From NCBI GenBank assembly GCA_030840805.1, contig JAVEDU010000057.1:1-42195 (forward strand): DNA of 42,195 nt. Reading direction: 5' to 3'. The position numbers and the translations under genes are program-made. The notes beneath the pieces were generated by a model. That model was not told the DNA's origin. It ran no database searches and saw only the letters and a program-made list of their open reading frames with translations. Of this stretch, positions 23,398-31,219 are shown in pieces (position 1 is the first letter of the stretch; each line of letters starts with the position of its first letter). The DNA comes from Actinomycetota bacterium (GTDB taxonomy: Bacteria; Actinomycetota; Actinomycetes; Mycobacteriales; HKI-0501).

Positions 23398-24675
23398 CTA
23401 GCCGACCGCGGCGCCCAGGTGGACCGTCACCCGGGCGCCGCCGCCGTCCGAGTGCAGCTCCAGCCGGCCCCCGGAGGACTCCGCCGCGCGCCGGACGATG
23501 TCCACTCCGAGCCCGGTCGACCCCGCGTTGCTGTGCCCGCGCACCCCGGCCGCCGGGCCGAACCCGGGCCCGTCGTCGCTCACCTCGAGCACCGCGCCGC
23601 CCGTGGCCGCCGCCGTGACGGCGACCCGCATCGGCGTGCCGTCCGGCGTGTGGGCGAAGACGTTCTCCAGCATCGCATCGACGGCGGCGCCCAGATCGGC
23701 GGCGGTGAGGCGTACCGGCAGCTCCCCGGCGGGCAGCCGGAGGTCCAGCGGGCGGCCGGTGTCCTCGGCCAGTACCGACCAGAACTCCACCCGGCCCCGC
23801 ACCACCGCGACCGCGTCGCAGCGCGCGGCGAGCCCTTCCCGTACCGGCCGGCGGGCCTCGTGGATCACCGCGTCGACCATCCGTTCCAGCGCGACGACGT
23901 GGTTGCCGACGCGGTCGGCCTCGGTCCGGTCCCGCAGCGCCTCGGCGTCCAGCCGCAGTGCCGCCATCGGCGTGCGGAGCCGGTGCGACAGGTCGGCGAC
24001 CAGCTCCCGCTCGCTCGCGAGCAGCTCGGCGATCCGGGTCGCGAGCCGGTTCAGCGCGACGCCGACCTCGGCAACCTCCGGCGGGTCGTCCACCTCGGAC
24101 CGGGCGGTCAGCTCGCCGGTCGCGAGCCGATGCGCCGTGCAGGCGAGCTCGGCCACCGGACGCAAGGCGCGGACCGCGAGCCGGTCGGCGAGCACCACCG
24201 CGATGAGCAGCAGCAGCAGCCCCAGCCCGGCCAGCACGGTGAGGCTCGCCGTCACGCCCTTGCCCAGCAGCGAGTCGGGGACGAGCGTGAGCACGACGGC
24301 CCGGCCGGACCCGGTGTCGACCGGCACCACGACGAGCCGCCCGTCCGGCCGCTGCACGTTGAACGCCTGACCGGCCCGGGCCCGCGCGAGGGCGTCGGGG
24401 GCGGACGGCGTGCGGCCGTACGTCGTGCCGTCGGGGAGCACGACGCTGGTGCGGCGCTCGGACTGGCCGTCGTCGAGGAGGTCGACCGCCTGGCGCAGCT
24501 CGGACCGGCTCGGCAGGACGGCCACCAGCACCGCGGTGCTCTGCGCCTCCTGGATCCCGCCGTGCATCGCACGGTCGACCGCGAGGTCCCGCACCAGCAC
24601 GGCCAGCGGGACGAGGAACGCGATGACGACGAGGGACACCGTCGCGGCGACCAGCAGTGCGATCCGGCGCCTCAC
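23398..24675 (-). CDS. Sensor histidine kinase (OmpR-system partner)
   Basis: A 425-residue membrane kinase. Membrane helix 1 is at ~5-28, an extracytoplasmic sensor of ~110 residues follows, helix 2 is at ~141-165, then a HAMP linker (LAVRALRPVAELACTAHRLATGEL). The phospho-acceptor His231 is in DLSHRLRTPMAALRLDAEAL. The ATPase domain has N-box Asn336 (DAMLENVFAHTPDG), G1 SDDGPGFG and G2 GSTGLGVDIV. It starts at GTG 24675, overlapping the regulator stop (GTGA), so the two are co-translated. The sensor domain matches nothing I know, so the stimulus is unknown. Layout resembles envelope-stress pairs of streptomycetes, and the divergent membrane-anchored protein may be part of the sensing. Confidence 0.9.
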   Translation of the reverse strand: MRRRIALLVAATVSLVVIAFLVPLAVLVRDLAVDRAMHGGIQEAQSTAVLVAVLPSRSELRQAVDLLDDGQSERRTSVVLPDGTTYGRTPSAPDALARARAGQAFNVQRPDGRLVVVPVDTGSGRAVVLTLVPDSLLGKGVTASLTVLAGLGLLLLLIAVVLADRLAVRALRPVAELACTAHRLATGELTARSEVDDPPEVAEVGVALNRLATRIAELLASERELVADLSHRLRTPMAALRLDAEALRDRTEADRVGNHVVALERMVDAVIHEARRPVREGLAARCDAVAVVRGRVEFWSVLAEDTGRPLDLRLPAGELPVRLTAADLGAAVDAMLENVFAHTPDGTPMRVAVTAAATGGAVLEVSDDGPGFGPAAGVRGHSNAGSTGLGVDIVRRAAESSGGRLELHSDGGGARVTVHLGAAVG

Positions 24676-25358
24676 GGGTCCGGGACCGCCAGCTTCACCC
24701 CGACCCCGCGGACGCTCACCAGGTACCGCGAGGTGGACGCGGTCTCCCCGAGCTTGCGGCGCAGCCAGGACAGGTGGACGTCGACGGTCTTGTCGGACCC
24801 GCCGTACGGCTGGTGCCAGACCTCGGCGAGCAGCGTCTGCTTGCTCACCACCTCGCCCGCGCGGGCGGCGAGGAACAGGAGCAGGTCGAACTCCTTGCGC
24901 GCGAGCTGGAGCGACGCACCGTCCAGGCTCGCCTCGCGGCTGCGCGGGTCGACCCGCAGGCCGCCGATCTCCAGCGGGCCCGCGCCGCCGTCGGTGTCCG
25001 CGGAACGCCGGAGGACCGCCCGGATCCGGGCGTTCAGCTGCTCGGCGGTGAACGGCTTGACGACGTAGTCGTCGGCCCCCGCCTCCAGCAGCCGGACGAT
25101 CTCCTGCTCGTCGTCGCGGGCGGTCGTGACGATCACCGGAACCCGCGTCACCGCGCGGAGCATGGTGAGCAGCGTCAGCCCGTCCAGGTCCGGCAGCCCG
25201 AGGTCGAGCAGGACGAGCTCGACGCCCGGTTCGACGGCCGCCTGGAGCCCCGCCATCGCGGTCGCGGTGGACGTCACGGCATGCCCGCGTTCGCCGAGGG
25301 CACGGATGAGGGAGGTCCGGATCGCGAGGTCGTCTTCGACGAGCAGGAGCTGGGCCAC
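24672..25358 (-). CDS. OmpR/PhoB-family response regulator
   Basis: A 228-residue regulator. The receiver domain covers 1-~117 with the acidic pair at 9-10, phospho-acceptor Asp52 (LLDLGLPDLDG) and Lys in DDYVVKPF. The C-terminal winged helix is typical: LARKEFDLLLFLAARAGEVVSKQTLL, a recognition helix ending VDVHLSWLRRKLGE, and the YLVSVRGVGVKL wing. It starts with GTG 25358 and is first in a two-gene operon with the kinase. The divergent 25459 gene, 100 nt away, is a natural target. Confidence 0.92.
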   Translation of the reverse strand: MAQLLLVEDDLAIRTSLIRALGERGHAVTSTATAMAGLQAAVEPGVELVLLDLGLPDLDGLTLLTMLRAVTRVPVIVTTARDDEQEIVRLLEAGADDYVVKPFTAEQLNARIRAVLRRSADTDGGAGPLEIGGLRVDPRSREASLDGASLQLARKEFDLLLFLAARAGEVVSKQTLLAEVWHQPYGGSDKTVDVHLSWLRRKLGETASTSRYLVSVRGVGVKLAVPDP

Positions 25359-25458
25359 GGCCTGACCGTAGATCGTCGGACCGTCCGGGGTGGCGAAAGG
25401 GCGCCTCTTGGCGGTGTCTTAGCCCCGCCATGAGGCACGCCGGGGCAGGATGACCGGC

Positions 25459-26025
25459 ATGGACGACGACCGGAAGACCCCGCGCCGTCTGGGCGGCGTG
25501 GCGCTCACCGGGTTGTGGCTCGCCGCCGCCGCGGTCGCCGTGGGGGTGGGCTTCGGCGCCGTCCGGCTGGTCGGCGACAAGGTGACCGACGAGATCCCCG
25601 CCCCGCTGTCCGCGGGCCGGGTCGCCGACGTGTCGGCCACGCCGGGCGCGCCGGTGGCCTCGCCGTCCACCCGCCCGTCGCCGCCGGCGAGCGCTCCCCG
25701 GGGGACGACGACCCCGGCCCGGCCCGCGCCCGGGCCGGCGCGCACCCGCCCGGCCGAGGACCGGAACCCGACCTCGCCCGCCCGCCGGACCACGTCCACC
25801 CGGACGGTCCTGGTCACCGGCGGCACGGTCGCGGTGCGCTGTACCGGCAACAGCGTGGGCCTGCTGTACGCGCGGCCCGACGACGGCTACGCCAGCAAGG
25901 TCGGGTCCCGCGGGCCGGCCGAGGTGGAGGTCGAGTTCGAGTCCACTGCGGACCGGGGCGGCAGCGGCCGGGTCAAGGCCCGCTGCTCCGGTGGTACGGC
26001 GAGCGTCGAGACCCGGAACCGCTGA
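25459..26025 (+). CDS. Membrane-anchored extracytoplasmic protein next to two-component system
   Basis: A 188-residue protein with one membrane helix at ~14-35, a Pro/Thr/Ser/Arg-rich linker at ~55-115, then a small beta-rich domain (VLVTGGTVAVRC to the end) holding Cys128 and Cys176, which could form one disulfide. Proteins of this layout are frequent beside OmpR-type systems in actinobacteria, but no function is established that I know. It is divergent from the response-regulator gene, suggesting it is regulated by, or a partner of, the kinase. I prefer ATG 25459, with AGGA eight bases upstream, over ATG 25450. A short GC hairpin (CGCCGC/GCGGCG) follows the stop, before the next gene in the same direction. 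Confidence 0.7.
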   Translation: MDDDRKTPRRLGGVALTGLWLAAAAVAVGVGFGAVRLVGDKVTDEIPAPLSAGRVADVSATPGAPVASPSTRPSPPASAPRGTTTPARPAPGPARTRPAEDRNPTSPARRTTSTRTVLVTGGTVAVRCTGNSVGLLYARPDDGYASKVGSRGPAEVEVEFESTADRGGSGRVKARCSGGTASVETRNR

Positions 26026-26056
26026 GCGCCGCCTCGCGGCGGGGGATGATGCCTGG

Positions 26057-27346
26057 GTGGCGAGCCGACAGGGAGCCGTGACGGCGTGGGCCCGCTCCCG
26101 GGCCCGGGCGGGCGCCGAGCTGCTCCGGCAACGGGGCCGCACGGCGATGCTGCGCGCGGTCCGCCTCACCGGCGCGTCGGTCGCGGCGTACCTCGTCGCG
26201 GATTGGCTGCTCCCGACGTACCGGCCACTGCTTGCGCCCCTCACGGCATTGCTGATCGTGCAGATCACGTTCGTCAGCACGATCACCGACAGCCTCCGTC
26301 GGGTGCTGAGCGTGGTGGCCGGGGTCGTGCTGGCCGTGCTGTTCTCGGCGACCCTCGACTTCAGCTGGTGGAGCCTCGGACTGCTCATCGGCGCGTCCAT
26401 CGTGATCGGCCAGCTGCTGCGACTCGGGCCGCACCTGCTGGAGGTGCCGATCAGCGCGATGCTCGTGCTGGGTGTCGGGGTGACCGGCGCCGAGACCGCC
26501 GCCGAGGGACGCATCGTGGAGACGCTGATCGGCGCGGCCGTCGGCGTCGCCGTGAACATCCTCTGGCCGCCCCCGGTCCAGATCCGGTCGGCGGGCGACG
26601 CGATCCACCGGTTCGCCGCCGACACGGCCGCGTTCCTCGACCGCATTGCCGACGAGCTCGCCCACGGCCTCACCGAGGAGACGGCGTCGCGCTGGATCGA
26701 CGACGCCCGCCGTCTGGACCTGTCCGTCACGCGGCTCGACCGGGCACTCGTCCACGCCGCGGAGAGTCGCCGGCTCAACCCCCGGGCGGTCGGTACGCCC
26801 GACACCGGCCCGCAGCTGCGTACCGGCCTGGACACCCTCGAACACTGCGTCGTGGCGATCCGGAGCCTGTGCCGGACCATCGTGGACGGGGCCCGGGTGT
26901 GGCCGGAGGAGGAGCGGGAGCGACTCGACGAGGTCCGGGACGTGCTGGCCGTGCTGCTGCGGGACCTGGGGCGGGCGCTCCGGGCGTTCGGCGTGGTGCT
27001 GCGCGTCGAGGTGGAGGGCGTCGACGACATCGCGCATGTCGGCGACGCCGATCTCGCGGACGCGCTCGACGCCCTGCACCGCGATCGCGGCAACCTCACC
27101 CGGCTGCTGCTGGTGGACCCGGCGGGCGACCCGCACCGCTGGCAGCTGCACGGCGCGCTGCTCGCGGTCGTCGACCGGGTGCTGCGTGAGCTCGACGTCG
27201 GCGAACGGGCCCGGCTGCGCGAACGGCTGCGCGAGGAGGCCCGCCGTGACCGCGCCCGGACCACGCAGGCGGTGGACCGGCTCCGGCTGACGACCCAGCA
27301 GGCGGCCGAGCGGCCGCGGCGGTGGCTCCGCCCGCCCGCCCGCTGA
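26057..27346 (+). CDS. FUSC/ArAE-type membrane protein (aromatic acid exporter-like)
   Basis: A 429-residue protein. The N-terminal half has five or six hydrophobic segments (from VRLTGASVAAYLVADWLLP through LLIVQITFVSTITDSLRRVLSV to VETLIGAAVGVAVNILWPP), the pattern of the FUSC/ArAE half-domain. The IL-WPPP end of the last helix is characteristic. The C-terminal half is soluble, helical and rich in Arg/Leu/Asp, likely coiled. In enterics such proteins export aromatic carboxylic acids; in actinobacteria the substrate is unknown. I chose GTG 26057, preceded by GGGGGA; the upstream open frame from 25991 overlaps the previous gene and has no family similarity. A 61-nt palindrome follows 21 nt after the stop. 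Confidence 0.75.
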   Translation: MASRQGAVTAWARSRARAGAELLRQRGRTAMLRAVRLTGASVAAYLVADWLLPTYRPLLAPLTALLIVQITFVSTITDSLRRVLSVVAGVVLAVLFSATLDFSWWSLGLLIGASIVIGQLLRLGPHLLEVPISAMLVLGVGVTGAETAAEGRIVETLIGAAVGVAVNILWPPPVQIRSAGDAIHRFAADTAAFLDRIADELAHGLTEETASRWIDDARRLDLSVTRLDRALVHAAESRRLNPRAVGTPDTGPQLRTGLDTLEHCVVAIRSLCRTIVDGARVWPEEERERLDEVRDVLAVLLRDLGRALRAFGVVLRVEVEGVDDIAHVGDADLADALDALHRDRGNLTRLLLVDPAGDPHRWQLHGALLAVVDRVLRELDVGERARLRERLREEARRDRARTTQAVDRLRLTTQQAAERPRRWLRPPAR

Positions 27347-27367
27347 TCCCTCGCCGCGCCCTTCTGC

Positions 27368-27428
27368 GTTGATCATGGGGTTCGCAACACGACACGCCGG
27401 CGTGTCTGTTGCAAACCCCATGATCAAC
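27368..27428. repeat. 61-nt palindromic element, copy 2 (possible terminator)
   Basis: It folds into an almost complete 30-bp hairpin: the left arm starts GTTGATCATGGGGTT and the right arm ends AACCCCATGATCAAC, meeting at GACACGCC/GGCGTGTC with one mismatch and one bulged C. It differs from copy 1 at 3201 at only four positions by eye, mostly substitutions that restore pairing in the inner stem. Both copies lie in the same orientation just after a plus-strand gene. Confidence 0.85.
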
Positions 27429-27525
27429 TCGGGGTGGGGCTGGTCTCTGGCGGTCTCGCGGCCCGTCTCGCGGGCCTACTACGCTGGGGCCGTCCGGAGA
27501 TCTGCGCGAAACGGGGGTGCGGCTG

Positions 27526-28116
27526 GTGTCGTCCGACGCCCCGGCTCGCCGTCCCGCCGGGACCGCCGACCCGCGCGGTGCCGCCGTCGCGCTCGGTACC
27601 GGCCGCGCCCGGCTCGCCCGCGGCACGGTGGCCGGTACCGCGGGCCTTGCCCTCTCGCTCGGCTGGCACGCCACCGCGGGCGGGGGCGTGCCCGGCATCG
27701 GGGCCCTCGTGCTCGCCGCCTGTGTGGCCGCGGCCGTCTGCACCTGGTGGGCCGCCCGCCGCCGGGGGCCGGTGGCGCTGCTCGCGCTCACCGGTTCGCT
27801 GCAGGTCGGGCTGCACGTCCTGTTCGAGCTCCTCGCCGGGCACCACGGCAGCGCCGCGCTCCTGCCCGGCCCGGGGATGACCGCCGCGCACGTGCTCGCC
27901 GCGGCCGGCGTCGCCTGGTTCCTCGCCCGCGGGGAGGACGCGCTGTGGGACGTCTGCGCCGCGCTCACCCACGCGTGGGCGCCCGCCCCCGCCGCCGTGT
28001 CGCCGCTCGCGCGGCCCGCGGTCCCGCCGCTCCCGCCGCTCCGCATCGACCCCGCCGGGGTCGTCCTCGCGCGTTCGCTGCCCCGCCGCGGTCCGCCTGC
28101 CCTCTCGATGGCCTGA
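27526..28116 (+). CDS. Small integral membrane protein ahead of copper genes
   Basis: A protein of about 196 residues with roughly four membrane helices (near 30-45, 58-75, 82-105, 118-132) and a Pro-rich cytosolic or external tail. Histidines cluster at helix ends (LGWHATAGG, QVGLHVLFELLAGHHGS, MTAAHVL), which could bind metal. It precedes ycnI, copC and copD in the same direction, separated from ycnI by 107 nt including a hairpin, and similar small membrane proteins are often found with YcnI in actinobacteria. A role in copper handling is inferred from place only. The start is uncertain: GTG 27526 has GGGGG eight bases upstream; GTG 27517 is in frame three codons earlier. Confidence 0.6.
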   Translation: MSSDAPARRPAGTADPRGAAVALGTGRARLARGTVAGTAGLALSLGWHATAGGGVPGIGALVLAACVAAAVCTWWAARRRGPVALLALTGSLQVGLHVLFELLAGHHGSAALLPGPGMTAAHVLAAAGVAWFLARGEDALWDVCAALTHAWAPAPAAVSPLARPAVPPLPPLRIDPAGVVLARSLPRRGPPALSMA

Positions 28117-28124
28117 TTGCCGGT

Positions 28125-28142
28125 CCGGGACCTCCGTCCCGG
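28125..28142 (+). terminator. Hairpin between membrane-protein gene and ycnI
   Basis: CCGGGAC and GTCCCGG pair perfectly around a CTCC loop, 8 nt after the upstream stop. No T-run follows, so terminator function is tentative. Confidence 0.4.
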
Positions 28143-28223
28143 GCGCCCGGCCGCGGTGACGTCTCCCGCGATCCCCCATCGAGTCGCGTACGTCGTACGC
28201 ATCCCCAGAATCGAGAGAACTCC

Positions 28224-28943
28224 ATGCATCTTCCTGCCATCTCCCGGACCGTGGCGGCCGCCGCGGTCGCCGTCGGCGTCGCGCTGGCCGTCCCCGCCGC
28301 GGCGCAGGCCCACGTGTCCGTGTCGGCCGACACGGCGGTCCAGGGCGGGTACGCCAAGCTCGTGTTCCGCGTGCCGAACGAGTCGGACACGGCCTCCACC
28401 ACCAAGCTGGTCTTCACCCTGCCGAAGGACACCCCGATCCCGTCGATCCGGACCAAGCCGAAGCCGGGCTGGACGGCGACCGTCACCAAGGAGAAGCTGC
28501 CCCAGCCGGTGAAGACCGACGACGCGACCCTGACCGAGGCCCCGGCCACGGTCACGTTCACGGCCGGGAAGGGCGTCGCGATCGGCCCGGGGCAGTTCGA
28601 CGAGTTCGAGCTCTCCGGTGGGCCGCTGCCCGCGACGGAGCGGCTCAGCCTGCCCGCCGCGCAGTACTACTCCGACGGCACGGTGGTGAGGTGGGACCAG
28701 CCGGCCGTGGACGGCAAGCCCGAGCCGCAGCGGCCGGCGCCGGTGCTCGCCCTCGCGGCGGCCACCGGCTCGGGGCACCACGCCGGCGCGGCGGGTGACA
28801 CCGAGGCGGCCGGTCACACCGAGGAGGAGAGCGGCGAGGACGGGCTCGCCCGCGGGCTCGGCATCGCCGGGCTCGTGGTCGCCCTGCTCGCCGCCGGGCT
28901 CGGTGTCCTGGCGCTGCGCCGACGGCCGGGTACGCCGGCCTGA
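28224..28943 (+). CDS. ycnI: YcnI-family copper-associated protein (DUF1775)
   Basis: A 239-residue protein. The signal peptide (1-29) ends AAAQA, leaving His as the first residue of the mature chain (HVSVSAD). In YcnI proteins that N-terminal His, with a nearby Glu and a Trp, binds copper. The DUF1775 domain follows (ADTAVQGGYAKLVFRVPNESDTASTTKLVF and the PGQFDEFELSGGPLP block). A C-terminal membrane helix (GLGIAGLVVALLAAGLGVLAL) anchors it outside, after a His/Glu-rich linker. It precedes copC and copD, the usual partners, so it probably acts as an external copper chaperone or sequestering protein. ATG 28224 was chosen from the signal peptide; GAGAG is eight bases upstream. Confidence 0.88.
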   Translation: MHLPAISRTVAAAAVAVGVALAVPAAAQAHVSVSADTAVQGGYAKLVFRVPNESDTASTTKLVFTLPKDTPIPSIRTKPKPGWTATVTKEKLPQPVKTDDATLTEAPATVTFTAGKGVAIGPGQFDEFELSGGPLPATERLSLPAAQYYSDGTVVRWDQPAVDGKPEPQRPAPVLALAAATGSGHHAGAAGDTEAAGHTEEESGEDGLARGLGIAGLVVALLAAGLGVLALRRRPGTPA

Positions 28944-28955
28944 CGATCCACGCTC

Positions 28956-28992
28956 GGCGTGGTGGCCCGCCCGCGCGGCGGGCCGCCACGCC
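28956..28992 (+). terminator. Very stable 16-bp hairpin between ycnI and copC
   Basis: GGCGTGGTGGCCCGCC pairs with GGCGGGCCGCCACGCC over 16 bp (one G-U in RNA) around a 5-nt CGCGC loop. It fills the 68-nt gap, starting 13 nt after the ycnI stop and ending 19 nt before copC. No T-run. It may terminate part of the ycnI transcripts or stabilise processed ends. Confidence 0.6.
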
Positions 28993-29011
28993 CGATCCGG
29001 AAGGGGGAACG

Positions 29012-29575
29012 ATGGCCCGGAAGCTCCGGCTCCACCTGGCCGCGGCGGTGCTGGGCGCGGCACTGGCCGTCCTCGCCGCGGTCCCCGCGCACGCGCACGA
29101 CCAGCTGGTGTCGAGCAGCCCGGCGGACGGGGCTGCCGTGCCCGCGCCGCGCCGCATCGAGCTGGCGTTCGACGACGTCGTCCTCGACCGGTACGACCAG
29201 CTCGTCGTCACCGGGCCGGACGGCCGCCGGTACGACCGCGGTGAGCCACGCGTCGTGGACAACACGATCGCGGTCGACGTCGCGCCGCTGCCGGTGACCG
29301 GCGGGTACGTCGCCGCGTTCCGGATCGTCTCCGCGGACGGGCACCCGGTGACGGGCCAGATCCGGTTCACGGTCACCGCCGTCACGCCGGGGGCGACCCC
29401 GGGGCCGGTGGACACCGGCGCGTCGCCCGCGGCGGCCCCGGACCCCGGTCCGTCCTCCGCGCTTCCGCTGCTCGCCGCGGGCGTGGGCGCCGTGGTGGTG
29501 CTGGCCGTCGGTACCGAGGCGGTACGCCGCCGCCGGTCCCGCGGCGCCCCGGCGGCCGGCGACGAGCACCCGTGA
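29012..29575 (+). CDS. copC: CopC copper-binding protein
   Basis: A 187-residue protein with a signal peptide (1-28) ending AHA, so the mature protein begins His-Asp. CopC proteins use this N-terminal His with the Asp and His of an SxDGH motif to bind Cu(II); both are here (HDQLVSSSPADG at the start, RIVSADGHPVTG near 108). No Met-rich Cu(I) loop is evident, so it looks like the Cu(II)-only type. A Pro/Ala linker leads to a C-terminal membrane helix (LPLLAAGVGAVVVLAVGTEAV), making it membrane-tethered. The stop overlaps the copD start (GTGA), which implies coupled translation. Confidence 0.9.
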   Translation: MARKLRLHLAAAVLGAALAVLAAVPAHAHDQLVSSSPADGAAVPAPRRIELAFDDVVLDRYDQLVVTGPDGRRYDRGEPRVVDNTIAVDVAPLPVTGGYVAAFRIVSADGHPVTGQIRFTVTAVTPGATPGPVDTGASPAAAPDPGPSSALPLLAAGVGAVVVLAVGTEAVRRRRSRGAPAAGDEHP

Positions 29576-30648
29576 GCAGTGGGCGGGCCGGGGCGGCCCA
29601 CAAGCCGCGCACCGGGGCCTCGGTGTGGCCGGGCTGGGCGCTGGTCGGACCGGCCGGGGCCGCCGCCGCGCTGCTGACCGCGGCGGCGGCCCTCGTCTAC
29701 GGCGGCGGGCTCACCCCGCAGGCGCTGCCCGGCCTGACCGACGCGGGCGCGCTGACCGGCTGGGCGCTGCCGCTGACGCGGGTGCTCCTCGACGGTGCCG
29801 CGGTGGTCACGGTGGGGCTGCTCCTGACCGGAGTCGTCCTGGTGCCGTCGCCCGGGGGCCGGCTGTCCGGCGCCGCCCGGTGGTACCTGCGGGCCGCGGG
29901 GGCCGCCGCGGGCGGGTGGGCGGTGGCCGCCGTGGCCGGTGCGGTGTTCACGGTGTCGGACATCCTCGGCCTGCCGGTGGGGCAGCTGACCGGGCCCGGG
30001 CTGCTGGTCGACATCGCGCAGAGCCGCGCCCTGCTGGTCGAGGCGGCGCTGGCCGCGGTCGTCGCGCTCGCCACCGGGTGGGTACGCGGCAAACCGGCCG
30101 CCGCCGCCCTGCTCGTGCTCGCCGTCGTGGCGGTGCTGCCGCCCGCATTCACCGGCCACGCCGCGGACGCGCGGGACCACGGCACCGCGGTGAGCAGCCT
30201 GGTGTTCCATCTCGTCGGCGTGACGGTGTGGGTCGGCGGTCTCGCCGGGCTGCTCACCTATGCCACCCGCCACCCCGGGCATCCCGGCGGGCACGACCGC
30301 ACGGTGTCGCCCACGGCCCGCCGCGCGGCGGTCACCGCGGCGGCGCGGCGGTTCAGCGGTATCGCGCTGGTGGCCTACGCCGTCGTCGCGGCGTCCGGCG
30401 CGGTCAACGCGTGGGTGCGGCTGGACTCGTTCGCCGCGTTCACCGGTGGCACGTACGGCCGGCTGGTGCTGGGCAAGATCGTCGCGATCACCGCTCTCGG
30501 CGTGCTGGGGCAGCTGCACCGGACCCGGACGCTGGACTCGCTCACCCGCGGGCACCGGCGCGCGTTCATCCGGTTCGCCACCGTCGAGGTGCTGGTGATG
30601 GCGGTGGCGATCGGGCTGGCGGTCGGGCTCTCGCGTACCCCGATCTGA
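29572..30648 (+). CDS. copD: CopD-family copper import membrane protein
   Basis: A 358-residue protein with about eight to nine membrane helices. It contains the CopD landmarks: LPLTRVLLDGAAVVTVGLLLTG near 65, DIAQSRALLVEAALAAVVALATGW near 145, the conserved HGTAVSSLVFHLVGVTVWVGGLAGLLTY block near 203, and GRLVLGKIVAITALGVLGQLHR near 302. In the CopC-CopD pair, CopD is thought to move copper across the membrane, receiving it from CopC. It starts GTG 29572, overlapping the copC stop by four nucleotides, and ends 7 nt from a convergent gene. Confidence 0.88.
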   Translation: MSSGRAGAAHKPRTGASVWPGWALVGPAGAAAALLTAAAALVYGGGLTPQALPGLTDAGALTGWALPLTRVLLDGAAVVTVGLLLTGVVLVPSPGGRLSGAARWYLRAAGAAAGGWAVAAVAGAVFTVSDILGLPVGQLTGPGLLVDIAQSRALLVEAALAAVVALATGWVRGKPAAAALLVLAVVAVLPPAFTGHAADARDHGTAVSSLVFHLVGVTVWVGGLAGLLTYATRHPGHPGGHDRTVSPTARRAAVTAAARRFSGIALVAYAVVAASGAVNAWVRLDSFAAFTGGTYGRLVLGKIVAITALGVLGQLHRTRTLDSLTRGHRRAFIRFATVEVLVMAVAIGLAVGLSRTPI

Positions 30649-30655
30649 TCCCGGG

Positions 30656-31219
30656 TCAGTGGTCCTCGCCGCAGCACGGGGTCGGGTTCGGCACCTCCCA
30701 CGGCACGAGCCGGTGCGGGTCGGTGTGGCCCACGAGCAGCACCAGCTCCCCGTCGCGGTACCGCGGCCGGACGAATCCGCCGGTCTGCACCACCGCGTCC
30801 GCCGCGAACTCCCCGTGGCTGCTCTCGACCCGGTCGACGGCGGTACGCGCGAGCACGTCGCCGACCGCGACGTCGCCGCCGATCAGCTCGATGCCGGGGA
30901 AGTGCACCGCCCGGCCCCCGGTCCGCTCGTGGTGGGCCGTCGCGGCCTCCCGGGCGCCCGCCCGCCGGTCCACCGGCCCCTCCTCGCGGTCGCCGAGCAC
31001 GACGGCCGCCGCCGGCTCGGCCCGCCTGATCGCGTCGGCGACGACCGCCAGCGTCGCCGGGTCACCCGAGACGCTGACGGCCTCGTGCCGCCACGGGGTG
31101 TCCACCAGATGCGTGCACGCCGTCACGGGGGCCCGTACCGCGCCGAGCGCCTCCCGGAGGAGGCGCTCGGCGTCGGCGGCACGGGCGTGCAGCGCGGAGG
31201 CCCCGAGGACGGCGGTCAA
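30656..31219 (-). CDS. Unrecognised 187-residue protein coupled to the PHP gene
   Basis: I do not recognise the family. The chain is soluble, alpha/beta-like (AVLGASALHARAADAERLLREALG, then AVVLGDREEG), and ends TPCCGEDH, a Cys-Cys/His tail that could bind metal. It follows the PHP-domain gene on the minus strand. The best start is TTG 31219, because it overlaps the upstream TGA in the manner of ATGA junctions; no ATG fits, and GTG codons further in would remove conserved-looking sequence. Coupled translation suggests it works with the PHP protein, though it has no signal peptide while the PHP protein has a Tat signal. The copper genes converge on it from the other side, so a metal link is conceivable but unproven. 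Confidence 0.6.
   Translation of the reverse strand: MTAVLGASALHARAADAERLLREALGAVRAPVTACTHLVDTPWRHEAVSVSGDPATLAVVADAIRRAEPAAAVVLGDREEGPVDRRAGAREAATAHHERTGGRAVHFPGIELIGGDVAVGDVLARTAVDRVESSHGEFAADAVVQTGGFVRPRYRDGELVLLVGHTDPHRLVPWEVPNPTPCCGEDH

Noticed and set aside
24676-27264. Extension of the histidine-kinase frame upstream on the minus strand
   Set aside because: It crosses the response-regulator, anchored-protein and FUSC genes and has no domain; the kinase starts at the GTGA overlap.
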